64,000 bases of DNA from Rickettsiales bacterium (GCA_028279475.1 JANQNR010000013.1:83524-147523), one strand, 5' to 3'; shown: positions 21,239 to 32,929, counted from the first letter of the stretch. Numbers and translations are program-made. Notes: a model not told the origin generated them from the sequence alone.

Positions 21239-22324
21239 CTACGAAGCTTCTTTATCCAACACATCGATGCAATGCTGCGCGATGGTGCATTCCTCATCGG
21301 TGGGCATCACCCATAGTTCAATGGCGCTGTCTTCCGCGTGAATGGCCGAAGCGTGCGTATCATTGGCCTGAGCGTTTAACGTTACCCCCATACATGCCAG
21401 ATGCTGACAAATACCTGCGCGAATCCCGGCGCTGTTTTCACCAATCCCGGCGGTAAACACCAGGGCATCCAGTCCACCTAGCGCCACGGCCAGCCGTCCG
21501 GCTTCACAGGCTGCACGATAACAGAATAAATCCAGCGCCTCTCTTGCCTCCGGTGCATCACTGCGTTCCAGTTCCCGCACATCATGACTGATCCCGGAGA
21601 CACCAAGCAACCCAGACTGCCGGGAGAGCATGGTATTGACCTCCGCCGCACTCCAGCCACGCTCTTCCAGCAGATAGAGCAGTACACCCGGATCGATTGC
21701 CCCACACCGCGTCCCCATCATCAATCCATCCAGCGCACTGAACCCCATAGAAGTGGCAACACTCTCGCCATGCTGCATCGCGCACATGCTTGCCCCGTTC
21801 CCCAGATGCGCTACAATGACCCGCTTTGCTTCCGTCACGCGCGGCAACTGTCCGGCAATATAGGCATAGGACAATCCATGAAATCCGTAGCGAATCATCC
21901 CCTCATCCGATAAAGCGCGGGGAATGGCAAATAGTGTCGCCAGCCGCAACTGCGTGCGATGAAATGCCGTATCAAAACAGGCAATATGCGTTCCACTAAA
22001 GACAGATTGTGCCTGACGAATCGCGTCCAGTTCCGGAGGCAGATGCAATGGCGCTAGCGGCTTCAAGGCTTCAAGATCTGTTAGCACGGTCTCATCCAGT
22101 ACCACTGGTTCACTATATATTTTGCCACCATGCACCAGCCGGTGTCCCACCGCTCTTATCCGTACTTGTGGCCATTCATTCGCCAGCTTTTCCCGCACTA
22201 CGGAAAGATCATGATGCTCTAGTGTTTCACGAAGTAACGGCTCAGAGGACACATCGACAGCAAACAACGCATATTTCAGGGTCGATGACCCGACATTCAA
22301 TGTTAAAATGGTGTCGTGCGTCAT
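21239..22324 (-). CDS. ackA: Acetate kinase family protein
   Basis: ILTLNVGSSTLKYALF; RYGFHGLSYAYIA; VIVAHLGNGASMCA; VFTAGIGENSAGIR. Confidence 0.95.
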   Translation of the reverse strand: MTHDTILTLNVGSSTLKYALFAVDVSSEPLLRETLEHHDLSVVREKLANEWPQVRIRAVGHRLVHGGKIYSEPVVLDETVLTDLEALKPLAPLHLPPELDAIRQAQSVFSGTHIACFDTAFHRTQLRLATLFAIPRALSDEGMIRYGFHGLSYAYIAGQLPRVTEAKRVIVAHLGNGASMCAMQHGESVATSMGFSALDGLMMGTRCGAIDPGVLLYLLEERGWSAAEVNTMLSRQSGLLGVSGISHDVRELERSDAPEAREALDLFCYRAACEAGRLAVALGGLDALVFTAGIGENSAGIRAGICQHLACMGVTLNAQANDTHASAIHAEDSAIELWVMPTDEECTIAQHCIDVLDKEAS

Positions 22325-23721
22325 GCGGCCAACTGTTGCGCCCTGCGGGCATAGAGTAAAGCCAGCGCGCAAGATGCCTTGCGCGTCAACCCCTTACCGG
22401 CCGCACGGCTGGTCAGTATAATCGGCGCGCGCGCACCGAGTACGATCCCAGCAGCCTCTACACCGGACAAATAGCGCATCTGCTTATAGAGCATGTTGCC
22501 GGCTTCCACATCGGGCGCAATGATAATATCGGCGTCTCCCGCCACCTGCGAGACGATCCCTTTGGTTTCGGCGGCTTCACGGGAGACGGCATTATCAAAA
22601 CCGAGCGGCCCGTCCAATATGCCGCCGGTGATCTGGCCACGTTCCGCCATTTTACACAATGCGGTTGCATCCAGTGTGGAGGGAATCTTTTCATCCACGG
22701 TTTCTATGGCGGAGACAATCGCCACCTTCGGTGTCCCGTATCCCAGCGCTAGGTACAGATCAATCGCGTTCTGCACAATATCTTTCTTCTGACTCAGATT
22801 GGGCTGAATATTCAGTGCTGCATCGGTCAGGAACAGGGGCTTATGGTAAGATGGCACATCCAGCAGGAAAACATGGCTCATGCGCCGTTCAGTGCGCAGT
22901 CCCGTCTGAGCGTTGACAATCGGCTGCATGAATTCCTGTGTGTGCAGCTTGCCCTTCATCAACGCTTCCGCTTCACCATTATGCACCATGGCCACTGCCC
23001 TAGCCGCTGCTTCATGGCTGTGCTCCGTCGGCACGATACGGTAAGGACTGAGATCAAAACCTTGTGCTTCGGCCACGGCCTGAATTTTTGCTTCCGGTCC
23101 GACGAGTATCGGCGTAATCAATCCTTCTTCCGCCGCTTCAATCGCACCGCCCAGCGAGTTCACATCCACCGGGTGCACCACGGCGGTTTTCAGCGGTGCC
23201 AACCCGTCTTTGAGTGCAACTAACTGTTCATAATGCGTGTTACGGGCTTCCTTCAGTTCCACCTGCGGCAATTCTACGCGTGGCCGCTTGACTTTCTCCG
23301 TCGGTGCCATCACCTGCGCTGTACCGACCACCACTTCCTTACCCTGCTGATTCAGGCAGGCACACTCCAGCACCACGACATGCTTTTCGTCCTGTTTTTC
23401 CGTTACGCGCACGGTCGCCGTGACGGTATCACCGATTTTAACCGGTCGCCGAAAGGAAAGCGTCTGTTCCAAATAAATCGTTCCCGGTCCGGGCAATTGC
23501 GTCCCCAGTACTGTGGAGATCAGCGACCCACTCCACATACCGTGGGCAATAATGCTATGGAAAAAATCGCTACGGGCAAACTCTTCATCGACATGCGCCG
23601 GGTTGACGTCCCCGGACATTACCGCAAACAGCTGAATGTCCTGGCGGGTCAGCACATGGGATATACTGGCGCTATCACCGACCTCAATCTCGTTAAAGGT
23701 ACGATTCTGGATGTATTGCAT
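22321..23721 (-). CDS. Bifunctional MaoC-like enoyl-CoA hydratase / phosphate acetyl(butyryl)transferase
   Basis: N-terminal MaoC-like NPAHVDEEFARSDFFHSIIAHGMWSGSLIS; C-terminal PTA-like DADIIIAPDVEAGNMLYKQMRYLSGVEAAGIVLGARAPIILTSRA. Confidence 0.93.
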   Translation of the reverse strand: MQYIQNRTFNEIEVGDSASISHVLTRQDIQLFAVMSGDVNPAHVDEEFARSDFFHSIIAHGMWSGSLISTVLGTQLPGPGTIYLEQTLSFRRPVKIGDTVTATVRVTEKQDEKHVVVLECACLNQQGKEVVVGTAQVMAPTEKVKRPRVELPQVELKEARNTHYEQLVALKDGLAPLKTAVVHPVDVNSLGGAIEAAEEGLITPILVGPEAKIQAVAEAQGFDLSPYRIVPTEHSHEAAARAVAMVHNGEAEALMKGKLHTQEFMQPIVNAQTGLRTERRMSHVFLLDVPSYHKPLFLTDAALNIQPNLSQKKDIVQNAIDLYLALGYGTPKVAIVSAIETVDEKIPSTLDATALCKMAERGQITGGILDGPLGFDNAVSREAAETKGIVSQVAGDADIIIAPDVEAGNMLYKQMRYLSGVEAAGIVLGARAPIILTSRAAGKGLTRKASCALALLYARRAQQLAA

Positions 23722-23765
23722 CTGGTTCCTTTATAAACACCTGATGCCATCATAATGAAAGCACC

Positions 23766-24698
23766 TTAATCAAACAAGCTAGAAACGGACGACTCTTCAC
23801 TGATGCGATGGACAGCCTCGGCCAACAGTGAAGCAATGGTGATAATGCGGATATTATGCGCCGCTTTGACATCCTCACGCGGGTGGATACTGTCGGTAAT
23901 GACCAGTTCTTTGAGCACGGAGCCAGTAATCCGCTCCACTGCCTTGCCGGAAAGCACCCCATGCGTAATATAAGCGGATACATTGCTGGCACCCTGCTCT
24001 TTCAATGCAGCAGCAGCGTTACATAACGTCCCGCCCGAATCGGCAATATCGTCAAACAAGATACAATCCCGGCTACTGACATCCCCGATCACATTCATCA
24101 CTTCGGAGACGCTGGCTCGCTCACGACGCTTATCGACAATCGCCAAGTCGGCTTCCAGCCGTTTGGCTAGTGATCGCGCTCGCGCCACCCCGCCGGCATC
24201 CGGGGAAACGATGACCAGATTCGAGGTGTCGTAATTCTGTCGGATATCGTTGACGATCACCGGGGATGCATACAAATGGTCCAGCGGAATATCGAAGAAT
24301 CCCTGAATCTGGCTGGCGTGCAAATCCAGTGTCAGCACACGGTCCGCCCCGGCGGAGGTCATCACATTGGCAATCAGCTTGGCAGAAATCGGCGTGCGCG
24401 GTCCCGGCTTTCTGTCCTGACGGGCATAGCCGTAATAGGGAATTACGGCGGTAACGCGCTTGGCCGATGCACGCTTGAGCGCATCCAGCGTAATCAGCAG
24501 TTCCATAATATGGTCATTGGCAGGGTTGGAGGTTGACTGCACCAGGAACACGTCCTCGCCACGCACATTTTCATTGATTTCAATGCGTATCTCCGAGTCG
24601 GGAAAACGATGAATTGTGGCGTCCATCATGGGAATCTTGAGATATTCTGCCATAGATTTAGCCAATGGCAAGTTGCTGTTCCCGGAAATCAGTTTCAT
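23766..24698 (-). CDS. prs: Ribose-phosphate pyrophosphokinase
   Basis: [79 protein letters not shown]. Confidence 0.97.
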   Translation of the reverse strand: MKLISGNSNLPLAKSMAEYLKIPMMDATIHRFPDSEIRIEINENVRGEDVFLVQSTSNPANDHIMELLITLDALKRASAKRVTAVIPYYGYARQDRKPGPRTPISAKLIANVMTSAGADRVLTLDLHASQIQGFFDIPLDHLYASPVIVNDIRQNYDTSNLVIVSPDAGGVARARSLAKRLEADLAIVDKRRERASVSEVMNVIGDVSSRDCILFDDIADSGGTLCNAAAALKEQGASNVSAYITHGVLSGKAVERITGSVLKELVITDSIHPREDVKAAHNIRIITIASLLAEAVHRISEESSVSSLFD

Positions 24699-24782
24699 CG
24701 TCGGTACCCTCTGTGATATGAAGCGTGTGTCACGGCTATGTACCAAGCCTGAACACAATAGTAAAATGAAGATTTATGTAAT

Positions 24783-25523
24783 ATGAAACCAGCTCCCCAC
24801 GCCTTCATCACCGGCAGTGCAAAACGTATAGGGCGGCACATTGCGCTTGCACTGGCAGAGCGCGGCTATGACATCAGCATTCACTATCACCACTCGGCGG
24901 ACGAGGCACTTAGCCTTAAGTCGAAGATTGAAGGGCTGGAGCGGCAATGCTGTCTGGTTCAAGGGGATCTATCCTCTCCCAACACCGCAGGCACATTACT
25001 AGATGCCGCCGTCAGCATGATCGGTCCGATCACCCTGTTGATCCATAATGCCTCCATCTTTGAAAAAGATAATTTGGAAGGCATAACCACGGCCTCACTG
25101 CAAGCACATATGCAGGTGAACTGTCTCAGCCCCATCCTGTTGACACAAGCCTTTGCCCGACAACTACCTACCGATGGCTCCGGCCATGTGATCTGCCTGA
25201 CTGACGGCATGGATGGCTGGAGCATCTCCCCCAATTTTCTTTCCTATGCCTTAAGCAAGAAATCACTGGAACAGTTCGTATTACTGACGGCGAAGGCACT
25301 AGCTCCCCGGATTCGTATTAACACCATTGCCCCTGGTGCTAGCCTTTCCGGCACTATGGACACACCGCACACATTTGAAAAATTGCGCACCATGACACCA
25401 CTTCAACGCACCAGCACACCGGATGAAATCGTTGAGGCCGTATTAGCATTAGAACAGCTGCCTTCCATCACCGGCCAGATTCTGAATCTTAGTGGCGGAA
25501 TGCATTTGCCATCCATGGCATGA
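24783..25523 (+). CDS. SDR family oxidoreductase (pteridine-reductase/FolM-like)
   Basis: AFITGSAKRIGRHIALALAERGYDISIHYH; YALSKKSLEQFVLLTAKALAPRIRINTIAPG. Confidence 0.88.
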   Translation: MKPAPHAFITGSAKRIGRHIALALAERGYDISIHYHHSADEALSLKSKIEGLERQCCLVQGDLSSPNTAGTLLDAAVSMIGPITLLIHNASIFEKDNLEGITTASLQAHMQVNCLSPILLTQAFARQLPTDGSGHVICLTDGMDGWSISPNFLSYALSKKSLEQFVLLTAKALAPRIRINTIAPGASLSGTMDTPHTFEKLRTMTPLQRTSTPDEIVEAVLALEQLPSITGQILNLSGGMHLPSMA

Positions 25524-25866
25524 TGCATTGCAGCAACATTTATCCCCATATAAGAAATAATCGCTAAAAATTCGGTATTTTTTGTAGTATTATGCACAAT
25601 GATGGCATAAAGGATCATTCCTTTTTCTGCCACTCTTAATTTCCTGACTCTTTTGCAGTGCAACTTAATATTATATTGATATTTCATATGGTTATATGTT
25701 CAACACATGAAAATGAAAACCGTTAAAAAACCCATGGTGACAAGTACTTAACGTTAGAATCCGGCAGTTTCTCACATAGTTATCCACAACCTTCGTGGAT
25801 AAGAATACAACGCACTGAATTACGTCATAAAATTGATTTCTATTCTTCGATCTGACCTCTATAGTC

Positions 25867-27165
25867 ATGCAGATGCAACACTCTCTTGAGGTACAATGTG
25901 ACGGGTTGATTGGCCCTACCCATAACTATGCCGGACTGAGCATTGGCAACCTGGCATCGCAATTCCATGCTGGAGAAACGGCACACCCAAAAAAGGCCGC
26001 ACTTCAGGGGCTAGAGAAAATGCGTTTCGTACATGGGCTTGGTTGTGAGCAAATTATCCTGCCGCCCCCGTTACGACCGAACCTCAACTTATTACAACAG
26101 CTGGGCATTGCGATGGGCGCCCATGATCTAACCACAACGGAGCAACACCTAATCCATAGTGCTTGGTCTGCCTCCAGCATGTGGGCGGCTAATGCCGCGA
26201 CAGCTAGCCCGGCACCGGACACGGAGGATGGTGCTCTGCATTTGAGCGCTGCGAACCTGGTCAGTACTCTGCACCGAACACAGGAAGCACAGGAGCATGT
26301 GGAAACCCTGCGCCATGTATTCGGTAACGTGGCGACTATCCATCCTCCCCTGCCTGCCTGCCTCTCACTGATGGATGAAGGAGCCGCCAACCATATGCGT
26401 CTGTGTCCAGCTCATGGACAACCGGGTCTGGAGCTCTTTGTCTATGGTCGTGATGCCAGCACAACCGACACTCCCTCCCGTTATCCGGCGCGTCAGACAC
26501 GGCAGGCCAGCGAGTGCATCGCACACCGGCACCGACTACCGCCGGAACGCTGTATCTTTGCCCGGCAGCACCCGGATGCCATCGACGCCGGTGTGTTTCA
26601 TAACGATGTCATCGCTATGAGCAATGAACACGTGTTGATCTATCATGAATACACGTTTGCCGATGAGCAATCCGTGTTGGACGCTATCCATGCCAGAGCT
26701 GACTTCCCCATCACCACCATCCGATTCTCTGACAACGAATTGCCGTTGCAAGATGCTGTTGCCAGCTATCTCTTCAACAGTCAGTTACTTTCACTCGAGA
26801 AAGATCGCATGGCACTGATTGCACCCATCGAATGCCAACAGAACGCGGCGGCGGCGATTGCTGTGGAACGTCTCATTGTTAATCATAACCCGATACACGA
26901 GGTGCACTATCTGGATGTGCGTGAAAGTATGCACAACGGTGGTGGCCCCGCCTGTCTGCGTTTGCGTGTCGTGCTGGAAACCGGGCTGCTGGAACAGATT
27001 CCATCGGCCTATCGCTTTTCAGAAGAGCGCTATGAAACCCTGCGCCGTTTTATTACCGACCATTACCCAGAGACGCTCACGCCGGATCAACTCTATGATC
27101 CCGTCTGCGCTCAGGCGATGCATCACGTATACCATCAATTAATGACACACTTTCAACATACATAG
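25867..27165 (+). CDS. astB: N-succinylarginine dihydrolase
   Basis: CDGLIGPTHNYAGLSIGNLAS; FHNDVIAMSNEHVLIYHEYTF; MHNGGGPACLRLRVVL. Confidence 0.95.
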   Translation: MQMQHSLEVQCDGLIGPTHNYAGLSIGNLASQFHAGETAHPKKAALQGLEKMRFVHGLGCEQIILPPPLRPNLNLLQQLGIAMGAHDLTTTEQHLIHSAWSASSMWAANAATASPAPDTEDGALHLSAANLVSTLHRTQEAQEHVETLRHVFGNVATIHPPLPACLSLMDEGAANHMRLCPAHGQPGLELFVYGRDASTTDTPSRYPARQTRQASECIAHRHRLPPERCIFARQHPDAIDAGVFHNDVIAMSNEHVLIYHEYTFADEQSVLDAIHARADFPITTIRFSDNELPLQDAVASYLFNSQLLSLEKDRMALIAPIECQQNAAAAIAVERLIVNHNPIHEVHYLDVRESMHNGGGPACLRLRVVLETGLLEQIPSAYRFSEERYETLRRFITDHYPETLTPDQLYDPVCAQAMHHVYHQLMTHFQHT

Positions 27166-27224
27166 AGCACCTCAAACATTCCATGACCAAACAAAATATT
27201 TGAGAACGTGACGTATGCGCCTTG

Positions 27225-27881
<657 letters not shown>

Positions 27882-27890
27882 GGCGACTCT

Positions 27891-28589
27891 CTACGCCTCC
27901 CTCACGGTTTTGAATTCAATGCGTTTTTCAAACTGATCGCCAACAAACAAATGATCAACGAAGATACCAGGTGTATGTATCTGATCCGCGTCCAGCGCTT
28001 CTGACTCTACCAGTTCTTCAATTTCCACCACGGTAAAGCGGGCGGCGGTGGCCATTGGTGTATTAAAATTTCGGGCGGTTTTGCGGTAGACCACATTCCC
28101 GTAGCGATCCCCCTTCCACGCCTTAACAATTGTCAGATCAGCTTTCAGCCCGGTTTCCATCACATAGGTCTCACCGTGGAAGTCGCGCGTTTCTTTACCT
28201 TGGGCGATCATGGTACCGACGCCAGTTCTGGTGTAAAAGGCCGGAATGCCCGCGCCACCAGCGCGGATGCGCTCGGCCAGCGTTCCCTGCGGGTTGAATT
28301 CCACCTGTAATTCTCCATCGAGAAACTGCCGCTCAAATTCCTTGTTCTCTCCCACGTAGGACGATACCATCTTGCGGATTTGCCGTGCTGCCAGCAATTT
28401 ACCCAGGCCAAAGTCATCCACGCCGCAATTATTGGATATGACGGTCAGGTCGTTGACACCACTACTCCGGATGATCTCAATACAATGCTCCGGGATACCG
28501 CATAGGCCGAATCCTCCAGCCATGATCGTTATGCCGTCACGTAGCTGCCCTTCCAATGCTTCAGCAGCATTACCGACCAGCTTGTTCAT
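27891..28589 (-). CDS. 3-oxoacid CoA-transferase subunit A
   Basis: LRDGITIMAGGFGLCGIPEHCIEIIRSSGVNDLTVISNNCGVDDFGLGKLL. Confidence 0.95.
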   Translation of the reverse strand: MNKLVGNAAEALEGQLRDGITIMAGGFGLCGIPEHCIEIIRSSGVNDLTVISNNCGVDDFGLGKLLAARQIRKMVSSYVGENKEFERQFLDGELQVEFNPQGTLAERIRAGGAGIPAFYTRTGVGTMIAQGKETRDFHGETYVMETGLKADLTIVKAWKGDRYGNVVYRKTARNFNTPMATAARFTVVEIEELVESEALDADQIHTPGIFVDHLFVGDQFEKRIEFKTVREA

Positions 28590-29224
28590 ACACCACCCCG
28601 ATTGCGGTTGACACCGCGTTCTTGCAACTTTCCGGTCTTCTCCAGTCGCTTAGGATCATCTTTCAATCGCACATAACTGATGACACGCTTCACGCCCTTG
28701 GTAATGCTGGCAATATAGGCAGCGTTATGGCGTTCCTTTTCATTTTGGGCAACGCCGAGCAAGTAGGCAACACCATCGACTACTTCAACGGTGTAGTTGA
28801 CAGCGCTGATATTCTTAGTAGCTAGCAGCCTCGCTTCAATCTGCGTTTCAGTAAAATTATCCTGAGCATAATCAAGGAAGTTTGTCCCGACAGGCCCTAC
28901 CTGGATTTCGTTAATGACTTCGCGTACACCACCGGCCTGCCAGGAAAGTCGTACCGCTTCCAGTGCAACTTCCGGAGTGGCGGTGCGACCGGTCAGAAGA
29001 ACACGCCCTTCATGCACACGCACACTGACATCTTTCAGTAATTCATTGACATCTTTTTGAATGAAGAAATGATGAATTTCAGCACTGATAGAGCGGTCGT
29101 CAATATGGTCGCCAATGGAGCGTTCCTCCAATGAGGCAGTGCCGACAGCCGTTGCGCCACCAAGCACGGCTTCCGCACAGGCGGACAGCAGGAACAGGCA
29201 GGGAATCAGAGCAAACCACATACG
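28586..29224 (-). CDS. BON-domain lipoprotein
   Basis: Lipobox-like FLLSACAEA; two BON repeats (VRVHEGRVLLTGRTATPEVALEAVRLSWQAGGVREVINEIQV; VEVVDGVAYLLGVAQNEKERHNAAYIASITKGVKRVISYV). Confidence 0.88.
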   Translation of the reverse strand, partial: RMWFALIPCLFLLSACAEAVLGGATAVGTASLEERSIGDHIDDRSISAEIHHFFIQKDVNELLKDVSVRVHEGRVLLTGRTATPEVALEAVRLSWQAGGVREVINEIQVGPVGTNFLDYAQDNFTETQIEARLLATKNISAVNYTVEVVDGVAYLLGVAQNEKERHNAAYIASITKGVKRVISYVRLKDDPKRLEKTGKLQERGVNRNRGGV

Positions 29225-29296
29225 CATAGTGCAATTATTATGGCGTGCCATGATTGGTTTGCAAGTATTTATGTATACATGGTGCATCCAATAGGG

Positions 29297-29518
29297 TTAC
29301 CCCATTCGGTAACCTAGTGCATACGCAACAATCAACCCCGTACCCCACATCCAGGGCGGCATACGTTTCAAGCATTCATCGGCCAGCACCCACCAGGTAC
29401 GTGGGCGGTGTTTGAGCCAGCGTCCGTAATTGCATTTCCGACAGCCTTTGCCACAACAGTCCTTGATGGGTAATAGGCGTTTAGCGAGTCGATCTTTGGT
29501 AGTTGGGTCATTATCCAT
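29297..29518 (-). CDS. Hypothetical small protein (73 aa)
   Basis: ORF in gap, cysteine-rich CCGKGCRKCNYGRW. Confidence 0.45.
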   Translation of the reverse strand: MDNDPTTKDRLAKRLLPIKDCCGKGCRKCNYGRWLKHRPRTWWVLADECLKRMPPWMWGTGLIVAYALGYRMG

Positions 29519-29529
29519 GATGGCCGTGT

Positions 29530-29994
29530 CTAAACATTTTTTCGTTTAGAAGCAAAGAATTCGGTGAGCAAGGCACTGCATGACTGCTCGCGAATACCAC
29601 CATATATATCGGGTCGGTGATGACAGGTCGGATGAGAGAACACCCGCGCACCATGCTCCACACCGCCGCTTTTAGGATCATACGCGCCGAAATACAGACG
29701 TTCGATCCGGTGATGCGCAATAGCTCCGGCACACATGGCGCAGGGTTCAAGCGACACATACAGGTGGCAGCCTTCCAAATATTTGCGACTCAGCGCCTGA
29801 CGCGCCTGTGCCATCACCAGCATTTCCGCATGAGCCGAAGCATCCTGTAATGCTTCCACTTGGTTATGGCCAGCGGCGATAATAGCCCCCTGACAAGTGA
29901 TGACAGCACCAACCGGCACTTCCCCGCTTTGTGCTGCCTGCTGCGCTTGCCGCAGCACTTCGTCCCAAATACTATCGGAGGATAGGGTATTCAC
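29530..29994 (-). CDS. tadA: tRNA-specific adenosine deaminase
   Basis: DASAHAEMLVM; LYVSLEPCAMCAGAIAHHRIERLYFGAYDPKSGG. Confidence 0.93.
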   Translation of the reverse strand: MNTLSSDSIWDEVLRQAQQAAQSGEVPVGAVITCQGAIIAAGHNQVEALQDASAHAEMLVMAQARQALSRKYLEGCHLYVSLEPCAMCAGAIAHHRIERLYFGAYDPKSGGVEHGARVFSHPTCHHRPDIYGGIREQSCSALLTEFFASKRKNV

Positions 29995-31112
29995 AACCGG
30001 CTTGATCCCAGTTTGTCCGAGCGATAAACCCAGGCATTCATGACCAACCCGAAGGCAGCCATGATACTGAGCATGTTAGAGCCACCGTAAGAGAGCAATG
30101 GCAGGGGAATACCAACCACCGGCAAAATACCCATGACCATTCCGGTATTAATGAACAGGTGCAGGCACAGCATCGCCGCAACGCCCTGCGCCATTAGTTT
30201 TCCAAACAGGGAACTGGCATGGTAGGCAATGCCGATCACCAGCAGGATCATGATCGTATAGGTGCCGATTAATACGGCTCCGCCGATAAAACCGAATTCC
30301 TCCGCCAACACGGTAAAAATGAAGTCAGTCTGTTTTTCAGGGAGAAAATCCAGCTGCGTCTGACTACCACGCATCAGTCCCTTGCCGCCCAATCCGCCGG
30401 AGCCGATGGCAATCATCGACTGGGTGATATTGTAGCCCGAACCGAGCGGGTCTTCGCTGGGGTTCATAAAGGTCATCACACGCTGCTTCTGATAGTCGTG
30501 CAGTGATTGCCATGCTACCGGAGCCGCTACGGCTATCAGCAATAACGCGATCAGAAAATATTTTCGGTTGACGCCGGCGGCGAACATCACCCAGCCAGCA
30601 ATTGCAGATAGCAGCGTCGCCGTACCCAGGTTGGGTTGCTTCAGGATAAAAGCAACCGGCACCAGCACCAGTAGCACCGGTCCAGCCAGATATTGGATAT
30701 GACGGTATTTGAGGGGAGGGAAATGGTGAAAATAACGTGCCAGCGCCAAAATCGTGGCAATCTTGGCCAGTTCCGAAGGTTGCAGCGTCATAAACCCTAG
30801 ATTAATCCAGCGCTGTGCACCCATGCCAATATGGCCGCTAACTTCTACATATAGCAGCAATAATAGTACGATACCATACAGCACATAGGCAAAGCGCAAC
30901 CACAGACGTATGGGAATTAACGCGGCGACAAACATCATGATCACCCCCATGGCGAAGCGTATCATTTGTGGAACCGCCCAGCGGGAAAGCTCTCCTCCAG
31001 CGGCGGAATACAGCATGATAAATCCGGCGCTGGCCAGTGCCAGTACCAGCGCCACCAAAACCCAGGGAATACGATAAAGCCCGCTAATCATGGTCACCAC
31101 CAGCGTATTCAT
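29991..31112 (-). CDS. rodA: Rod shape-determining protein RodA
   Basis: SEDS-type multi-TM; FMTLQPSELAKIATILALARY; GMVMGILPVVGIPLPLLSYGGSNML. Confidence 0.95.
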   Translation of the reverse strand: MNTLVVTMISGLYRIPWVLVALVLALASAGFIMLYSAAGGELSRWAVPQMIRFAMGVIMMFVAALIPIRLWLRFAYVLYGIVLLLLLYVEVSGHIGMGAQRWINLGFMTLQPSELAKIATILALARYFHHFPPLKYRHIQYLAGPVLLVLVPVAFILKQPNLGTATLLSAIAGWVMFAAGVNRKYFLIALLLIAVAAPVAWQSLHDYQKQRVMTFMNPSEDPLGSGYNITQSMIAIGSGGLGGKGLMRGSQTQLDFLPEKQTDFIFTVLAEEFGFIGGAVLIGTYTIMILLVIGIAYHASSLFGKLMAQGVAAMLCLHLFINTGMVMGILPVVGIPLPLLSYGGSNMLSIMAAFGLVMNAWVYRSDKLGSSRL

Positions 31113-32902
31113 GATGATGTCTCCATAATTTCCTGAAGCTTCAGCATCACGTCTTTCGCTACGGGCGCGGCTGCGGAGGAACCGCCGCCACCATGTTCAA
31201 TCACCACGGAAATGGCGTAGCGTGGTTTTTGATAGGGAGCGAAAGCCACAAATAAGGCATGGTGGCGCTGTTCCCATGGAATGGTTGATTGATCCTGCCC
31301 ACGTATGGTGATGCGGCGCACCTGTGAGGTGCCGGTTTTTCCGGCCATCTCATACCCTTCCTTGCGAATTTGCGAAGCGCGGGCAGTACCTCGACTACCA
31401 TGGGTAACATCGTACATGGCCATTTGTGACAGTGCCAGGTGTGACTTGGCAACAGACACTTCCTCAAAGACAGGCACTTCCCCTTCGACGGTCAGGCGTG
31501 GAATCACTTTTCTACCTGTCGCCAGCCGTGCGGTCATCACCGCCAATTGAAGGGGTGTTGTCAGGACATAGCCCTGACCGATGCTGGCGTTAATGGTATC
31601 ACCACCCTGCCATGGCTGGTTATAGGAGGCGCGTTTCCAGTCCGGTGTTGGAATTAGCCCGCTTTTTTCACCGATAATGCCAAGGTTAAATGACTCACCC
31701 AAGCCAAATTCATGCGAAATTTCAGCCATCTTTTCAATGCCAAGCCGTTGGGCGACGTTGTAGAAAAAGGTATCACAAGATTGTTCAATGGCCATGCGGA
31801 AGTTCATATGGCCGTGCCCAGCAGGTTTCCAGCAGTTGAATCGGTGATTACCAAGGAAAAAATGCCCTGGACAAAAAAAGGTGCTGTGCGGCTTGATGAT
31901 GCCTTCCTCCAGCCCTTTGAGTCCGACCAGCATTTTATAGGTGGAGCCAGGGGGATACTGGCCGGTAATCGCTTTGTTCAGCAGCGGCGTTTTTTTGTTA
32001 TGCATCAATTCGTTCCAGTAGGTGTGACTAATACCTTTGCTGAAACGGTTCGGATCAAACGAAGGAACCGAACACAGCGCCAACACGTCGCCGGTTTCTA
32101 TATCCAGTGCGACGACGGCACCACTCTCCTCTCCCAGCCGTTCAGAAGCATAACGCTGTAGTTCGGCACTGATAGTGCAGTGAATATCCGTGCCGGCCGT
32201 GCTGTCCTGACGATCAATTTCGTGTAAATACTGTCCTTGAGCATTGACTTCCATATGACGCAAACCGGCCTGCCCCTGCAACGTTTCCTCTTCACGCTTC
32301 TCCAGCCCACTTTTGCCGATTTTAATGCCGGGCATTTTGAGCAGACGATTCCCCTTTGCTTCTTCCGGGGAGGGAGTCCCGACATAGCCGATCAGGTGCG
32401 AGGCAAAGCTTTCCAGCGTGTAGTGACGCAGTGTGCCGGTTTCAATAAAGATGCCGGGCAGTTTCGGTGCATTGAATTCGACGGCACTGACCTCGTCCCA
32501 ACTCAGGTATTCCTTGAGCATAAGGTTCTGGTCATGTGGTGTACGACGCAACTGCTTTTCCAACACGTCCGCCAACGGATAGTCTGTGTCTTCCAGTAGA
32601 GGAGCCAATATCTTGAAAAGCGTCTTTCGGTTTTTCAGTGCACTGCGCTCCATCATCAACTGGTAGTTGACCCGATTTTCCGCCAGAGGCTTGTCGAAGC
32701 GATCCTTGATAAGGCCACGCTCAGGGATAATGAGTTGCAGGTTGATGCGGTTATCTTCCGCCAGTGTTTTGTAGGTATCGGCCTTGACGGTCTGCAACTG
32801 CCAGAGCCGCCCGATCAACACACTGGAAATGCCCAGTTGCAGCCCTCCCAGCATGAAAGCGCGGCGATTGAGAAGGCGTTTGTCCTGTATGTGTTTGCGC
32901 AT
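31109..32902 (-). CDS. mrdA: Penicillin-binding protein 2
   Basis: YPPGSTYKMLVGLKGLEEG; EQSCDTFFYNVAQRLG; MAGKTGTSQVRR. Confidence 0.96.
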   Translation of the reverse strand: MRKHIQDKRLLNRRAFMLGGLQLGISSVLIGRLWQLQTVKADTYKTLAEDNRINLQLIIPERGLIKDRFDKPLAENRVNYQLMMERSALKNRKTLFKILAPLLEDTDYPLADVLEKQLRRTPHDQNLMLKEYLSWDEVSAVEFNAPKLPGIFIETGTLRHYTLESFASHLIGYVGTPSPEEAKGNRLLKMPGIKIGKSGLEKREEETLQGQAGLRHMEVNAQGQYLHEIDRQDSTAGTDIHCTISAELQRYASERLGEESGAVVALDIETGDVLALCSVPSFDPNRFSKGISHTYWNELMHNKKTPLLNKAITGQYPPGSTYKMLVGLKGLEEGIIKPHSTFFCPGHFFLGNHRFNCWKPAGHGHMNFRMAIEQSCDTFFYNVAQRLGIEKMAEISHEFGLGESFNLGIIGEKSGLIPTPDWKRASYNQPWQGGDTINASIGQGYVLTTPLQLAVMTARLATGRKVIPRLTVEGEVPVFEEVSVAKSHLALSQMAMYDVTHGSRGTARASQIRKEGYEMAGKTGTSQVRRITIRGQDQSTIPWEQRHHALFVAFAPYQKPRYAISVVIEHGGGGSSAAAPVAKDVMLKLQEIMETSS

Positions 32903-32929
32903 TTGTTTGTCAAATTTCTCGTATCTTTG

